Below the pieces are notes generated by a model. That model saw only the letters and a list, made by a program, of their open reading frames with translations. It ran no database searches and was not told the origin of the DNA. This document shows, piece by piece, positions 52,319 to 58,845 of a stretch of DNA of 64,000 bases; within the stretch, counting starts at the first letter, position 1, and the number at the start of each line of letters is the position of its first letter. Source of the DNA: Pedobacter cryoconitis (GTDB taxonomy: Bacteria; Bacteroidota; Bacteroidia; Sphingobacteriales; Sphingobacteriaceae); the NCBI RefSeq assembly GCF_001590605.1, contig NZ_CP014504.1:4712001-4776000 (forward strand), in the 5' to 3' direction. The position numbers and the translations under genes are program-made.

Positions 52319-52858
52319 ATGAAAAACCTAACCATTTTTAACCTGTTAAAGTCTAAGACGGCACTTTTCGTTTTAGCAGGCGCAATGATCCTTACCTCAT
52401 GTAAAAAAGAAGTTGAAGTTCAAAACCCTGGCTCACAAGATGTTTCAGCAACCAAAGTTGATGCTGAGGTATGGCGTAAAGCCAATTTAACCAACTATGA
52501 ATCGTTTCCACTTCCTGGAAGTCCGGAATGTATAGAGTTTAATGGCTGCACCTGGGCTGGCCAATTCGCATTTCTTAGTGGAAAACAGACTTTAAGCTGG
52601 GTAAAAGCGAACAACATTATTTCGATTCATTCAAAAGACGCAGGAAAATACAAGTTAAAAACATTTAGAATAAGACAAGGCAGCAAACAAATTGATGCCA
52701 AAGTATATGACAATTGCGCTGACTCTGATTGTGAAGGATGCTGTACCATTAATGCGAATGAAAATGGGATCGGCTTCCTGATAGATCTTGAAAAATACAC
52801 CATGCAGCGTTTCGGTTCGGGAGACGGAATCGTAGAATGGAGATGTCTAGATTGTTAA
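52319..52858 (+). CDS. Lipoprotein with expansin/barwin-like double-psi barrel domain
   Basis: A 179-residue lipoprotein (signal to LTSCKKEV, lipobox Cys about residue 28). The mature part is a Cys-rich domain: GSPECIEFNGCTWAG (residues about 61-75), then NIISIHSKDAGKYKLKTFRI, AKVYDNCADSDCEGCC with four cysteines, GIGFLIDLEKYTMQRFGSGD and the final VEWRCLDC. The pattern VYDnCxxxxCxxCC ... IDLEKY ... VEW resembles the double-psi beta-barrel of barwin, expansins, papain inhibitor SPI and RlpA. Such domains bind cell-wall polysaccharide or inhibit cysteine proteases. The fold assignment is inferred from motif resemblance. It is monocistronic, ended by a terminator at 52919-52953. Confidence 0.7.
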   Translation: MKNLTIFNLLKSKTALFVLAGAMILTSCKKEVEVQNPGSQDVSATKVDAEVWRKANLTNYESFPLPGSPECIEFNGCTWAGQFAFLSGKQTLSWVKANNIISIHSKDAGKYKLKTFRIRQGSKQIDAKVYDNCADSDCEGCCTINANENGIGFLIDLEKYTMQRFGSGDGIVEWRCLDC

Positions 52859-52918
52859 TCATCATCAGTTTGCAACCAGAGCCCTTTAATTAAGATCGAA
52901 GAGCTTTGTAAAAAAAAC

Positions 52919-52953
52919 AAAAGGGAGTTTTCTGATTGAAGAAGCTCCCTTTT
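52919..52953 (+). terminator. Terminator after the barwin-like lipoprotein
   Basis: Stem AAAAGGGAG / CTCCCTTTT (52919-52927 and 52945-52953), loop of 17 bases that may pair further through TTTTC / GAAGA; the right arm ends in TTTT. Confidence 0.7.
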
Positions 52954-53012
52954 ATGCTGTATGATATTTTAGATTTCTTATCTTTCAGCAATTAATAGCT
53001 CAAATTCAATCC

Positions 53013-53327
53013 ATGAAAAAATTAGTACTCGCCATCCTTATGCTATCGTTTATGGCCTGTAAAGAGGAAAATGACGATAAAGTTAAAGAAGTAGATAAAA
53101 GCGGATCAGTAGAAACTAAAGTTCACATTTCGCACCTGAATGATTCACTAGATGTAATGAAGACAGAAAATATATTCTGGGTTAAGAACAAGGATGTCAA
53201 AAGAGTGACGCGATTAGATACGATCCCTTCACTCGGACTTTCCACTGAACAGGGTGAAAATAGTTCTGGCCAGGATACCACTTTAAAAGTCAAAAAAAAC
53301 TACCAGCTCTTTATTACAGTAAATTAA
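53013..53327 (+). CDS. Small lipoprotein, first gene of the YgiBC-like module
   Basis: A 104-residue lipoprotein (MKKLVLAILMLSFMACKEEND; lipobox MAC, Cys16) with an acidic and Lys-rich mature part (DDKVKEVDKSGSVETKV, IFWVKNKDVKRVTRLD, DTTLKVKKNYQLFITVN). No TM or recognisable domain. It precedes the next lipoprotein by a single base, and the two are followed by the glutathionylspermidine-synthase-like gene. Function unknown; by position it belongs to the same envelope-associated operon. Confidence 0.7.
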   Translation: MKKLVLAILMLSFMACKEENDDKVKEVDKSGSVETKVHISHLNDSLDVMKTENIFWVKNKDVKRVTRLDTIPSLGLSTEQGENSSGQDTTLKVKKNYQLFITVN

Positions 53328-53328
53328 T

Positions 53329-53658
53329 ATGAAGAAATCAAAAGTCGTAAACCTGGTGCTCATTACCGCAGCGCTGGCTTCCTGCAGTAAGCCTAAACCA
53401 GACTGGGACTCGAATGAAGTGTATATGCGGTCTGATACTACTGCAAATTATACACATACCCAGGGTATGCACCTTTCTCCATTTCTATGGTACTATGCAT
53501 TCAGACCATATGGCATGTACTATGGGGGCACCTATCATCACTCCGGTTATTATTCCTCCTCACTCTCTAAGCGCTCAAACATTGGCAGATCCAGCATGAA
53601 AGGCGCAGCAATAAGAGGAGGGTTTGGGGGCACACATTCATTTTCTGTTTCCTCGTAA
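53329..53658 (+). CDS. Small Gly/Tyr/Ser-rich lipoprotein (YgiB/DUF1190-like C-terminus)
   Basis: A 109-residue lipoprotein: lipobox LASCS (Cys19), then a Tyr/His/Gly-rich stretch (FLWYYAFRPYGMYYGGTYHH) and a Ser-rich tail ending RGGFGGTHSFSVSS. The RGGFG-Ser tail recalls the C-terminus of YgiB/DUF1190 proteins, which in E. coli are encoded immediately upstream of the glutathionylspermidine-synthase-like YgiC. Here too the gene directly precedes such a protein: stop TAA and start ATG share the A at 53658 (TAATG). The family label is inferred from context plus this short motif. Confidence 0.65.
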   Translation: MKKSKVVNLVLITAALASCSKPKPDWDSNEVYMRSDTTANYTHTQGMHLSPFLWYYAFRPYGMYYGGTYHHSGYYSSSLSKRSNIGRSSMKGAAIRGGFGGTHSFSVSS

Positions 53659-54791
53659 TGCAAAGACATACGATTACCCCAAGAAATAATTGGCAAACCT
53701 CAGTAGAAAAACTAGGCTTTGGCTTTCATACAGCAGATGTTCCTTATTGGAATGAAAATGCTTATTATGAGTTTTCTCTTTCAGAAGTTAATAAAATTGA
53801 AACAGCTACAGCCGAGCTTTGGGGCATGTGCCTTGAAGCGGTGCAGTATGTTATCGACCATAAGTTATATGCTAAATTCGCTATCCCTGATCAGGCCATA
53901 GCAATTATAGAAAAGAGCTGGAATGATGATGTCCCTGCTATCTATGGTCGTTTTGACTTCGGTTTTGACGGAACAGACTTAAAGTTGTTTGAGTTTAATG
54001 CTGATACACCGACCTCTTTATTTGAAGCAGGCATCGTACAATGGTTCTGGCTACAGGATTTTGCCTCTCATAAAGATCAATTCAACTCTGTACATGAACG
54101 CCTGATTGATTACTGGAAATATTTAAAGCCTTATCTCCATGAGGGGACCTTACATTTTACCTGCGTTAAGCAATCACTGGAAGATTTAACCACAGCAGAG
54201 TACATGAGAGATTGTGCAATTCAGGCTGGTATACCAACAAAACTTGTTTTCATTGATGATATCGGCTGGAATCAGGAAGAATGTGAGTTTGTAGATTTAG
54301 AAGATCAGGAGATTAAAAACATTTTCAAGCTTTATCCCTGGGAATGGATGGTTAACGAACCATTTTTTGATCAGCTACTCTTAAATCCTGAAGTATACTG
54401 GATTGAACCAGCCTGGAAAATGATCCTTTCTAATAAGGCTATACTACCTGTTTTATGGAAGCTATACCCTAATTGTCCTTATATCCTGGAATGCTATTTT
54501 GAAGAAGAAAACAGATTGACCGATTATGTAAAGAAGCCAATCTATTCCAGAGAAGGAGCAAATATCAGCATTTTTAAAAATGGACAGGTAGTAGAGGAAA
54601 CCAGAGGTATTTATGGCAAGGAAGGTTTCATCTGTCAGCAAACCTTCAACATCCCCAGGTTCGAAAGCAAAACCCCAATCATCGGGTCATGGGTTATTGG
54701 TCAGCAACCTTCGGGTATGGGGATCCGGGAGGATGATAGTTTGATTACCGGAAACACATCCTGTTTCATTCCTCACCTGATTAATAATTAA
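53658..54791 (+). CDS. Glutathionylspermidine-synthase-like ATP-grasp ligase (YgiC/YjfC type)
   Basis: A 377-residue protein of the GSP_synth (ATP-grasp) family. Marks are FEFNADTPTSLFEAGIVQWFW (in part; residues about 113-133), EWMVNEPFFDQLLL, WKMILSNKAILPVLWKLYP and the C-terminal SGMGIREDDSLITGNTSCFIPH. In the bifunctional E. coli enzyme the homologous domain joins glutathione and spermidine; this stand-alone type, like YgiC and YjfC, has no proven substrate and may act on an envelope peptide. It starts on the last base of the preceding lipoprotein's stop codon, so translation is coupled. Confidence 0.9.
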   Translation: MQRHTITPRNNWQTSVEKLGFGFHTADVPYWNENAYYEFSLSEVNKIETATAELWGMCLEAVQYVIDHKLYAKFAIPDQAIAIIEKSWNDDVPAIYGRFDFGFDGTDLKLFEFNADTPTSLFEAGIVQWFWLQDFASHKDQFNSVHERLIDYWKYLKPYLHEGTLHFTCVKQSLEDLTTAEYMRDCAIQAGIPTKLVFIDDIGWNQEECEFVDLEDQEIKNIFKLYPWEWMVNEPFFDQLLLNPEVYWIEPAWKMILSNKAILPVLWKLYPNCPYILECYFEEENRLTDYVKKPIYSREGANISIFKNGQVVEETRGIYGKEGFICQQTFNIPRFESKTPIIGSWVIGQQPSGMGIREDDSLITGNTSCFIPHLINN

Positions 54792-54982
54792 ATAGAGTTG
54801 ACATATACTGATGAAGAGTCCGGACTAACAAAATGCTCCAGGGCTTTTCTCTTTGGAATATTTAACTTTTTAAAGGAGCTCAAAAGAGCATTCTGGCATT
54901 ACTCCAATGACATTACGCAAAACTCTTTGAAAATTACAATTATTGCTTTGAATTTTGTAATTCTGATCCGGGCTACAGGTTA

Positions 54983-54990
54983 TACATTTG
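54983..54990 (+). promoter_or_regulatory. -7 box of the alcohol dehydrogenase gene
   Basis: TACATTTG is an exact TAnnTTTG match 28 bases before the ATG at 55019. The nearest TTG upstream is too far (spacer about 25), so the -33 is weak. Confidence 0.4.
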
Positions 54991-55018
54991 AATAATAATA
55001 TAACATAAGATCTTAACC

Positions 55019-56059
55019 ATGATACAAGCCAAAGGATATGCAGCACAAGATGCTCAAACAGACTTAGCCCCCTGGAACTTTGAACACAGGGAAGTAGGGC
55101 CGCATGATGTTCAAATTGAAATCTCCTATTGTGGCGTTTGCCATTCCGACCTTCACCAGATTAAGAACGATTGGTTTCCTGGTATATTCCCAATGGTACC
55201 AGGACACGAAATCGTAGGCAAGATTGTAAAAGTTGGTGAACACGTAAAAAAATTCAGTCCAGGGGAACTTGCTGGTGTTGGCTGTATGGTCGATTCTTGC
55301 CAGGTTTGTGAAAATTGCAAAGATGGACTGGAGCAATATTGTCTTGAAGGAAATACTCAGACCTATAATAACAATGACAGATCCGGAGTACCAACTTATG
55401 GAGGTTATTCTAATACGATTGTAGTTCGGGAAGAATTTGTATTGCACATCTCTGAGAAATTGGCTCTTGCAGCAACTGCTCCGTTGCTTTGCGCAGGTAT
55501 TACGACTTACTCACCTTTACGTCACTGGAAAGTTGGTAAAGGCCACAAATTAGCAGTTTTAGGTTTAGGCGGATTAGGACACATGGGCGTGAAGTTCGGT
55601 GTGGCTTTCGGTGCTGAAGTAACCGTATTAAGTACTTCTCCTGCAAAAGAAGAAGCTGCAAAAGCATTAGGAGCACATCACTTTGTAGTGACTTCAGATC
55701 CTGCTCAGCTTGAAGCTGTAAAGGGCTCATTTGACTTTATTCTGGATACGGTATCTGCAGTTCATGATATGGACATGTATATCTCCTTATTGCGTACAAA
55801 TGGTACACATATTTGTGTTGGTGTTCCATCTGAAGCTTATGCGATTCAGCCATTCTCTTTATTAGGTGGCCGTAAAAGTGTTGCAGGTTCAGGTATCGGC
55901 GGTATAGCTGAAACTCAGGAAATGCTTGATTTCTGTGCAGAACATGATATTGTTTCTGATGTTGAGGTGATTGATATTAAAGATATTACTGCATCTTACG
56001 AAAGAATGCTAAAAGGTGATGTCCGTTACAGATTTGTTATTGACATGGCAACGCTTTAA
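55019..56059 (+). CDS. Zinc-dependent alcohol dehydrogenase (YahK/CAD family)
   Basis: NADP-dependent medium-chain alcohol/aldehyde oxidoreductase, 346 residues. The catalytic zinc Cys is in ISYCGVCHSDLHQIKNDW (residues about 37-54), followed by the His in VPGHEIVGKIVKVG. The structural zinc site is CQVCENCKDGLEQYC. NADP binding is in AVLGLGGLGHMGVKFG (residues about 178-193). The pattern GVCHSDLH ... CxxCxxC ... GLGGLGH is that of the cinnamyl-alcohol-dehydrogenase branch, whose bacterial members reduce a range of aldehydes. It is monocistronic, with a -7 box at 54983 and a two-stem terminator downstream. Confidence 0.95.
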   Translation: MIQAKGYAAQDAQTDLAPWNFEHREVGPHDVQIEISYCGVCHSDLHQIKNDWFPGIFPMVPGHEIVGKIVKVGEHVKKFSPGELAGVGCMVDSCQVCENCKDGLEQYCLEGNTQTYNNNDRSGVPTYGGYSNTIVVREEFVLHISEKLALAATAPLLCAGITTYSPLRHWKVGKGHKLAVLGLGGLGHMGVKFGVAFGAEVTVLSTSPAKEEAAKALGAHHFVVTSDPAQLEAVKGSFDFILDTVSAVHDMDMYISLLRTNGTHICVGVPSEAYAIQPFSLLGGRKSVAGSGIGGIAETQEMLDFCAEHDIVSDVEVIDIKDITASYERMLKGDVRYRFVIDMATL

Positions 56060-56093
56060 GCATAAGGTTAGCAATCATGCTGTAATTAACAAG

Positions 56094-56168
56094 AAAAGCC
56101 ACTCATAAAAATGCTCCCATAAGTTTAGATGAACTATTGGGAGCACATCCATCAGGATTGGCTTTTTT
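56094..56168 (+). terminator. Two-stem terminator after the alcohol dehydrogenase
   Basis: Outer stem AAAAGCCA / TGGCTTTT (56094-56101 and 56159-56166) encloses an inner stem TGCTCCCA / TGGGAGCA (56112-56119 and 56138-56145). The outer right arm runs into T6 (56163-56168). It lies 35 bases after the adh stop and also faces the minus-strand gene that ends at 56196. Confidence 0.65.
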
Positions 56169-56195
56169 GTTGTAGCCTAAAGAGCTGTAATAAAT

Positions 56196-56540
56196 TTATA
56201 ACGTCAGGTTACCTGCTACACGAATAAGCCTTCCACTTACTGTATGAATCTTAATATTTACATTAATAACCCCGTTATTATTGAAAACACCACCATTTTG
56301 TACGTAATCAACGGCAATATCATTCCCAGTAGCGGTTTCATAAACATTTGCGCTTGAGACTATATTAGTGGCAAGATCTCCAAATATGGAAATAGTATAA
56401 ATACCCTGGACAATATAACCCAGATAAGAATTTGCCTGTTTATTACTATGAACAGGATTAACTGTTTTAGCAAAAGAAGACGATGTAGGGAAGCTTAGAA
56501 ACATTGATACAAACAATGCACCGGTTAAGATTTTTCTCAT
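56196..56540 (-). CDS. Small secreted protein, unknown
   Basis: A 114-residue exported protein with signal peptide MRKILTGALFVSMFLSFPTS cleaved near SSFA-KT. The mature part contains GYIVQGIYTISIFGDLATNIV and ends with IKIHTVSGRLIRVAGNLTL, with alternating residues that suggest beta strands. No TM or lipobox. Function unknown. It is the last chromosomal gene before the prophage junction. The 262 bases between its start and the tRNA terminator (56541-56802) hold only two direct copies of CTTGACAG, 19 bases apart. Confidence 0.65.
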   Translation of the reverse strand: MRKILTGALFVSMFLSFPTSSSFAKTVNPVHSNKQANSYLGYIVQGIYTISIFGDLATNIVSSANVYETATGNDIAVDYVQNGGVFNNNGVINVNIKIHTVSGRLIRVAGNLTL

Positions 56541-56802
56541 AAATTTATGTTTTAGGGTTATAAACTACATAAATATACTTATTAATTACTTAAGATATCA
56601 AAAAAAGCAATTAGCATAAAATTCATAATCTAGCTCTCACACCTATTCTATTCTTCTTGACAGATTAAATCTTACTTGACAGGTTTATTTTTTGGAAGTA
56701 AAAGCAGATAACCATTATCCGGGACTAGTTGCTAAAATCAGCATCAATCCTTGGCTTTTAACTCATAAAATAACTAAAAGGAGAGTAATATTGAATGTAA
56801 AA

Positions 56803-56831
56803 AAAGCCTTTAGAAAAAATCTAAAGGCTTT
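56803..56831 (-). terminator. Terminator of the disrupted tRNA gene
   Basis: Perfect 12-bp stem AAAGCCTTTAGA / TCTAAAGGCTTT (56803-56814 and 56820-56831), AAAAA loop. Read on the minus strand it follows the tRNA 3' fragment directly and is succeeded by a run of T. It belongs to the chromosome side of the prophage junction. Confidence 0.85.
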
Positions 56832-56832
56832 G

Positions 56833-56852
56833 TGGTCCCGACGAGAATCGAA
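56833..56852 (-). repeat. 3' fragment of a tRNA gene: prophage attachment site (att)
   Basis: On the minus strand these 20 bases read as the end of a tRNA: T-loop TTCGATT, T-stem 3' arm CTCGT, acceptor 3' arm CGGGACC and discriminator A, with no encoded CCA. The bases upstream (toward 56860) do not complete the T-stem, so the tRNA is cut here. This is what a phage integrated into a tRNA 3' end leaves at one junction; the intact tRNA should lie at the far end of the prophage, beyond 64000. The isotype cannot be read from this fragment. Confidence 0.75.
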
Positions 56853-56938
56853 TACCAATCAATAAAGAACTCATTATCAAATATTTAAAATATATTTATA
56901 ATTATAGGCGCAATATGGTGTAAATTTAATCTTAAAAA

Positions 56939-57514
56939 CTAAGATTTTGGCAGATCTCTGGATCGTTTAATTAACCATATGACCGCACCAGCAAATACAG
57001 CAATTACTGCTAAAATAATCATGACATACCAAAGTGTGTTTTTAGGCGCTTTATCTAAAACTGATTTTTCGTCCGAAGATTTATTAGTATTTAATACCGC
57101 TTCAGTTTTACGAGAACTTTGAATAATATCATTATGATGTGTAATTTGCCTTTCCATCTTAACAGGTATAACCTGGGCCTTAATTACGGCTGCGACTGAA
57201 AGCATACCGGTGACAGGATTAAGTAACAAGGTAACGTCCACTAGTTCGTTCTTAATGGCGGTCATACCATTGATCAAACTATCCATATTTAATTCAGTAT
57301 TCTGAACAACTGTTTTAGCTGGAATAGTAATAGAGGTATCAATAGATTCTTTAATTGTCGTGACTGACTTGTCAATTATCAACCCAACACTATCCTTTTG
57401 TATCTCCTGTTTGGATTCAACTTTCGCCAGGCTGTTTTCTTTGTGAACCTTTTTAAATATTCCGCAGCCACTGAAAGAAACGATCAGGGCCAGCATTAAA
57501 ATTAATCTTTTCAT
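56939..57514 (-). CDS. Unimolecular spanin candidate (lipoprotein with C-terminal TM)
   Basis: A 191-residue protein with an N-terminal lipobox (MKRLILMLALIVSFSGCG; Cys17) and a C-terminal TM segment (about residues 160-183, YVMIILAVIAVFAGAVIWLI) followed by a basic tail. The middle 140 residues are periplasmic. An outer-membrane lipid anchor at one end and an inner-membrane TM at the other is the topology of u-spanins such as T1 gp11, which fuse the two membranes in the last step of lysis. It is the last gene of the lysis cassette and overlaps the 51-residue gene by ATGA. A hairpin AATCTTA / TAAGATT (56928-56934 and 56940-56946) at the stop may end the operon. Confidence 0.7.
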   Translation of the reverse strand: MKRLILMLALIVSFSGCGIFKKVHKENSLAKVESKQEIQKDSVGLIIDKSVTTIKESIDTSITIPAKTVVQNTELNMDSLINGMTAIKNELVDVTLLLNPVTGMLSVAAVIKAQVIPVKMERQITHHNDIIQSSRKTEAVLNTNKSSDEKSVLDKAPKNTLWYVMIILAVIAVFAGAVIWLIKRSRDLPKS

Positions 57515-57666
57515 GTTGACTTCAATAAAATGTTTATGCTATCAAGTTTCTGATTCAAAATATCCATCCTGTTGATGGGAGGTACCGGCTTCCCTCTGCC
57601 TACCCTGTTTGCAGGAACAGCAGAGAAAAAAAGGAGAAATACTGGTATTAATAATAATTTTTTCAT
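57511..57666 (-). CDS. 51-residue secreted phage protein within the lysis cassette
   Basis: Short gene from ATG at 57664-57666 to TGA at 57511-57513. It has a signal-like start (MKKLLLIPVFLLFFSAVPAN) and a basic then helical C-terminus (PPINRMDILNQKLDSINILL). Its start overlaps the stop of the holin-candidate gene (ATGA) and its stop overlaps the start of the spanin candidate (ATGA), so all three are translationally coupled. Membership in the cassette makes it very likely real. It may be secreted or stay anchored by its hydrophobic start. Function unknown. Confidence 0.7.
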   Translation of the reverse strand: MKKLLLIPVFLLFFSAVPANRVGRGKPVPPINRMDILNQKLDSINILLKST

Positions 57667-57995
57667 TTCGATTTCTGGATTATGTAATCTTTAATAATGG
57701 ATACAGCTCCGTTAACATTAGTTATAGCAGAGTCTGCTTTAGCCTTCGTGCTGTCGCTTGCTTCTCTGATGGGAGCAACCTGACTGGTAACTTCCTTAGT
57801 TACTACCCTGGGAACTTGCTTACGCACTTCTTCAATCACCATTCCGTACATCTTATCTTTATCATTATCCTTTGTATAGAGAACGTAGACAAGTGAAATA
57901 CCTAATGCAGCAATTAATACGGATTGGAGATCATTTTTAATCATGGCCACCAACTGCTTGAAGAGTCCTAGTTTTTCTTTTAGTGGATCTTGCAT
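57663..57995 (-). CDS. One-TM phage membrane protein, holin candidate
   Basis: A 110-residue protein: a basic N-terminus (MQDPLKEKLGLFKQLVAM), one TM segment (residues about 24-40, QSVLIAALGISLVYVLY), and a long soluble part with coiled-coil character (RKQVPRVVTKEVTSQV, DSTKAKADSAITNVNGAVS). Its place between endolysin and spanin candidates suggests a holin or a lysis regulator. Single-TM holins are known but have a short soluble part, so the assignment is tentative. If the endolysin frameshift is restored, the gap to this ATG is 9 bases. Confidence 0.6.
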   Translation of the reverse strand: MQDPLKEKLGLFKQLVAMIKNDLQSVLIAALGISLVYVLYTKDNDKDKMYGMVIEEVRKQVPRVVTKEVTSQVAPIREASDSTKAKADSAITNVNGAVSIIKDYIIQKSK

Positions 57996-58050
57996 TTGTT
58001 CCCCTTATATTTTGTTTAATTCAGAAAGCGTTTGCGGTCCGGCAATTCCA

Positions 58051-58659
58051 TCAGGAATAAGTCCGTTTTTTTTTCTGAAATGCGATTACTGCAGCTTTGG
58101 TATTCTTGCCGAATATTCCATCATCCGGAAGACCGAGTTTTGACTGAATGTATTTAACCTGGTTGACGTACAACTGTTCATCAGTTGCTTGCTGCTCATT
58201 ATACGGTGTGAAATATAAAGCAGCTTCACGTTTTCTCCTGGCAAGGAGGATAGGCTTACCACCTGCGTTTTTCCAAGCTTCGAATGCTTGTTGAATTTTA
58301 GGATCTTCTTTATCCTCGTTGACCACCTTTAACAAGTTTGATGTTTTAAAGCCAGTAGTGCCAATGTTGTAAGTTAATGATGTCAACGCATCAAACTGAT
58401 TATGATTGATGTCGTCACGGGTTGGAGCCCAAACTGCCTGCTCATAAGACTTAAGCATTAAACGGAATAACTGGATAGCTCTGCTGACAGTTAGTTCCGG
58501 ATCTTTCATTGTCACCCTATTACCCGAATCTGGGTAATAGGTCATTCCCACTCCTATAGTAGGTATCCCCACCTGATCCAAGTATGGCCTTCTTACAAGC
58601 CCCTCTTCGTGAATTAAAAACTGTATCCCCTTATTTGATGTCTCCCTTATCTCCTTCAT
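58051..58659 (-). CDS. Phage endolysin (GH24 lysozyme plus peptidoglycan-binding domain), frameshifted end
   Basis: Muramidase that breaks the cell wall at lysis. Residues 1-150 are a T4-lysozyme-like GH24 domain with the catalytic pattern HEEGLVRRPYLDQVGIPTIG (E, D and T triad) and LTSLTYNIGTTGF. Residues about 165-202 start a PG_binding_1 domain (VKYIQSKLGLPDDGIFGKNT). This frame ends KKKRTYS after A9 (58066-58074). Skipping one A lets the frame continue for 22 codons (ending at 58005) as NGLIPDGIAGPQTLSELNKI, the missing end of the binding domain. So the intact protein would be about 217 residues. The start follows a strong RBS GAGGGAG. Confidence 0.9.
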   Translation of the reverse strand: MKEIRETSNKGIQFLIHEEGLVRRPYLDQVGIPTIGVGMTYYPDSGNRVTMKDPELTVSRAIQLFRLMLKSYEQAVWAPTRDDINHNQFDALTSLTYNIGTTGFKTSNLLKVVNEDKEDPKIQQAFEAWKNAGGKPILLARRKREAALYFTPYNEQQATDEQLYVNQVKYIQSKLGLPDDGIFGKNTKAAVIAFQKKKRTYS

Positions 58660-58685
58660 ATCTCCCTCACTTTTAGTGTTTCATA

Positions 58686-58748
58686 CAAAACTACCGCCAT
58701 GTATTGCTCACACCAGAGCAAAGCGTTGACAATGTCATACATTGTCAA
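58686..58748 (-). promoter_or_regulatory. Promoter and two dyads before the lysis cassette
   Basis: On the minus strand TAGTTTTG (58686-58693) is a -7 box for the endolysin gene. Upstream are two dyads: TTGCTC / GAGCAA (58704-58709 and 58716-58721, 6-base spacer) and TTGACAATG / CATTGTCAA (58726-58734 and 58740-58748, 5-base spacer). They lie where a regulator would bind. No clean -33 TTG is visible, which fits an activated promoter. The rest of 58660-58809 holds no gene. Confidence 0.5.
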
Positions 58749-58809
58749 GCATTTAGTATAATAGTCTTAAAGAAGTATATTTACAACATGCGTTCAAAAA
58801 ATGAAGTGT

Positions 58810-58845
58810 AATTAAAAAGCCACATGTTAAAGTGGCTTTTTAATT
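58810..58845 (-). terminator. Terminator of the tail-gene operon
   Basis: Perfect 14-bp stem AATTAAAAAGCCAC / GTGGCTTTTTAATT (58810-58823 and 58832-58845) just after the 58844 gene. On the minus strand the left arm runs GGCTTTTTAATT, so it terminates there. It separates the tail genes from the lysis cassette. Confidence 0.85.

Noticed and set aside
54798..54995. 65-codon plus-strand frame starting TTG after the ATP-grasp ligase
   Set aside because: Only a TTG start, no RBS, a composition unlike its neighbours, and it covers the -7 box of the next gene; more likely non-coding.
56656..56682. Direct repeat CTTGACAG, two copies 19 bases apart, as a regulatory site
   Set aside because: Only two 8-base copies in an AT-rich gap with no gene directly downstream; chance is sufficient.
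56833..56852. A complete tRNA gene at the prophage junction
   Set aside because: Only T-loop, T-stem 3' arm and acceptor 3' arm are present; the bases beyond do not pair, so it is a fragment.
57609..57896. 95-codon plus-strand frame opposite the holin candidate
   Set aside because: Antisense to two ATGA-coupled phage genes, and its start has no RBS.
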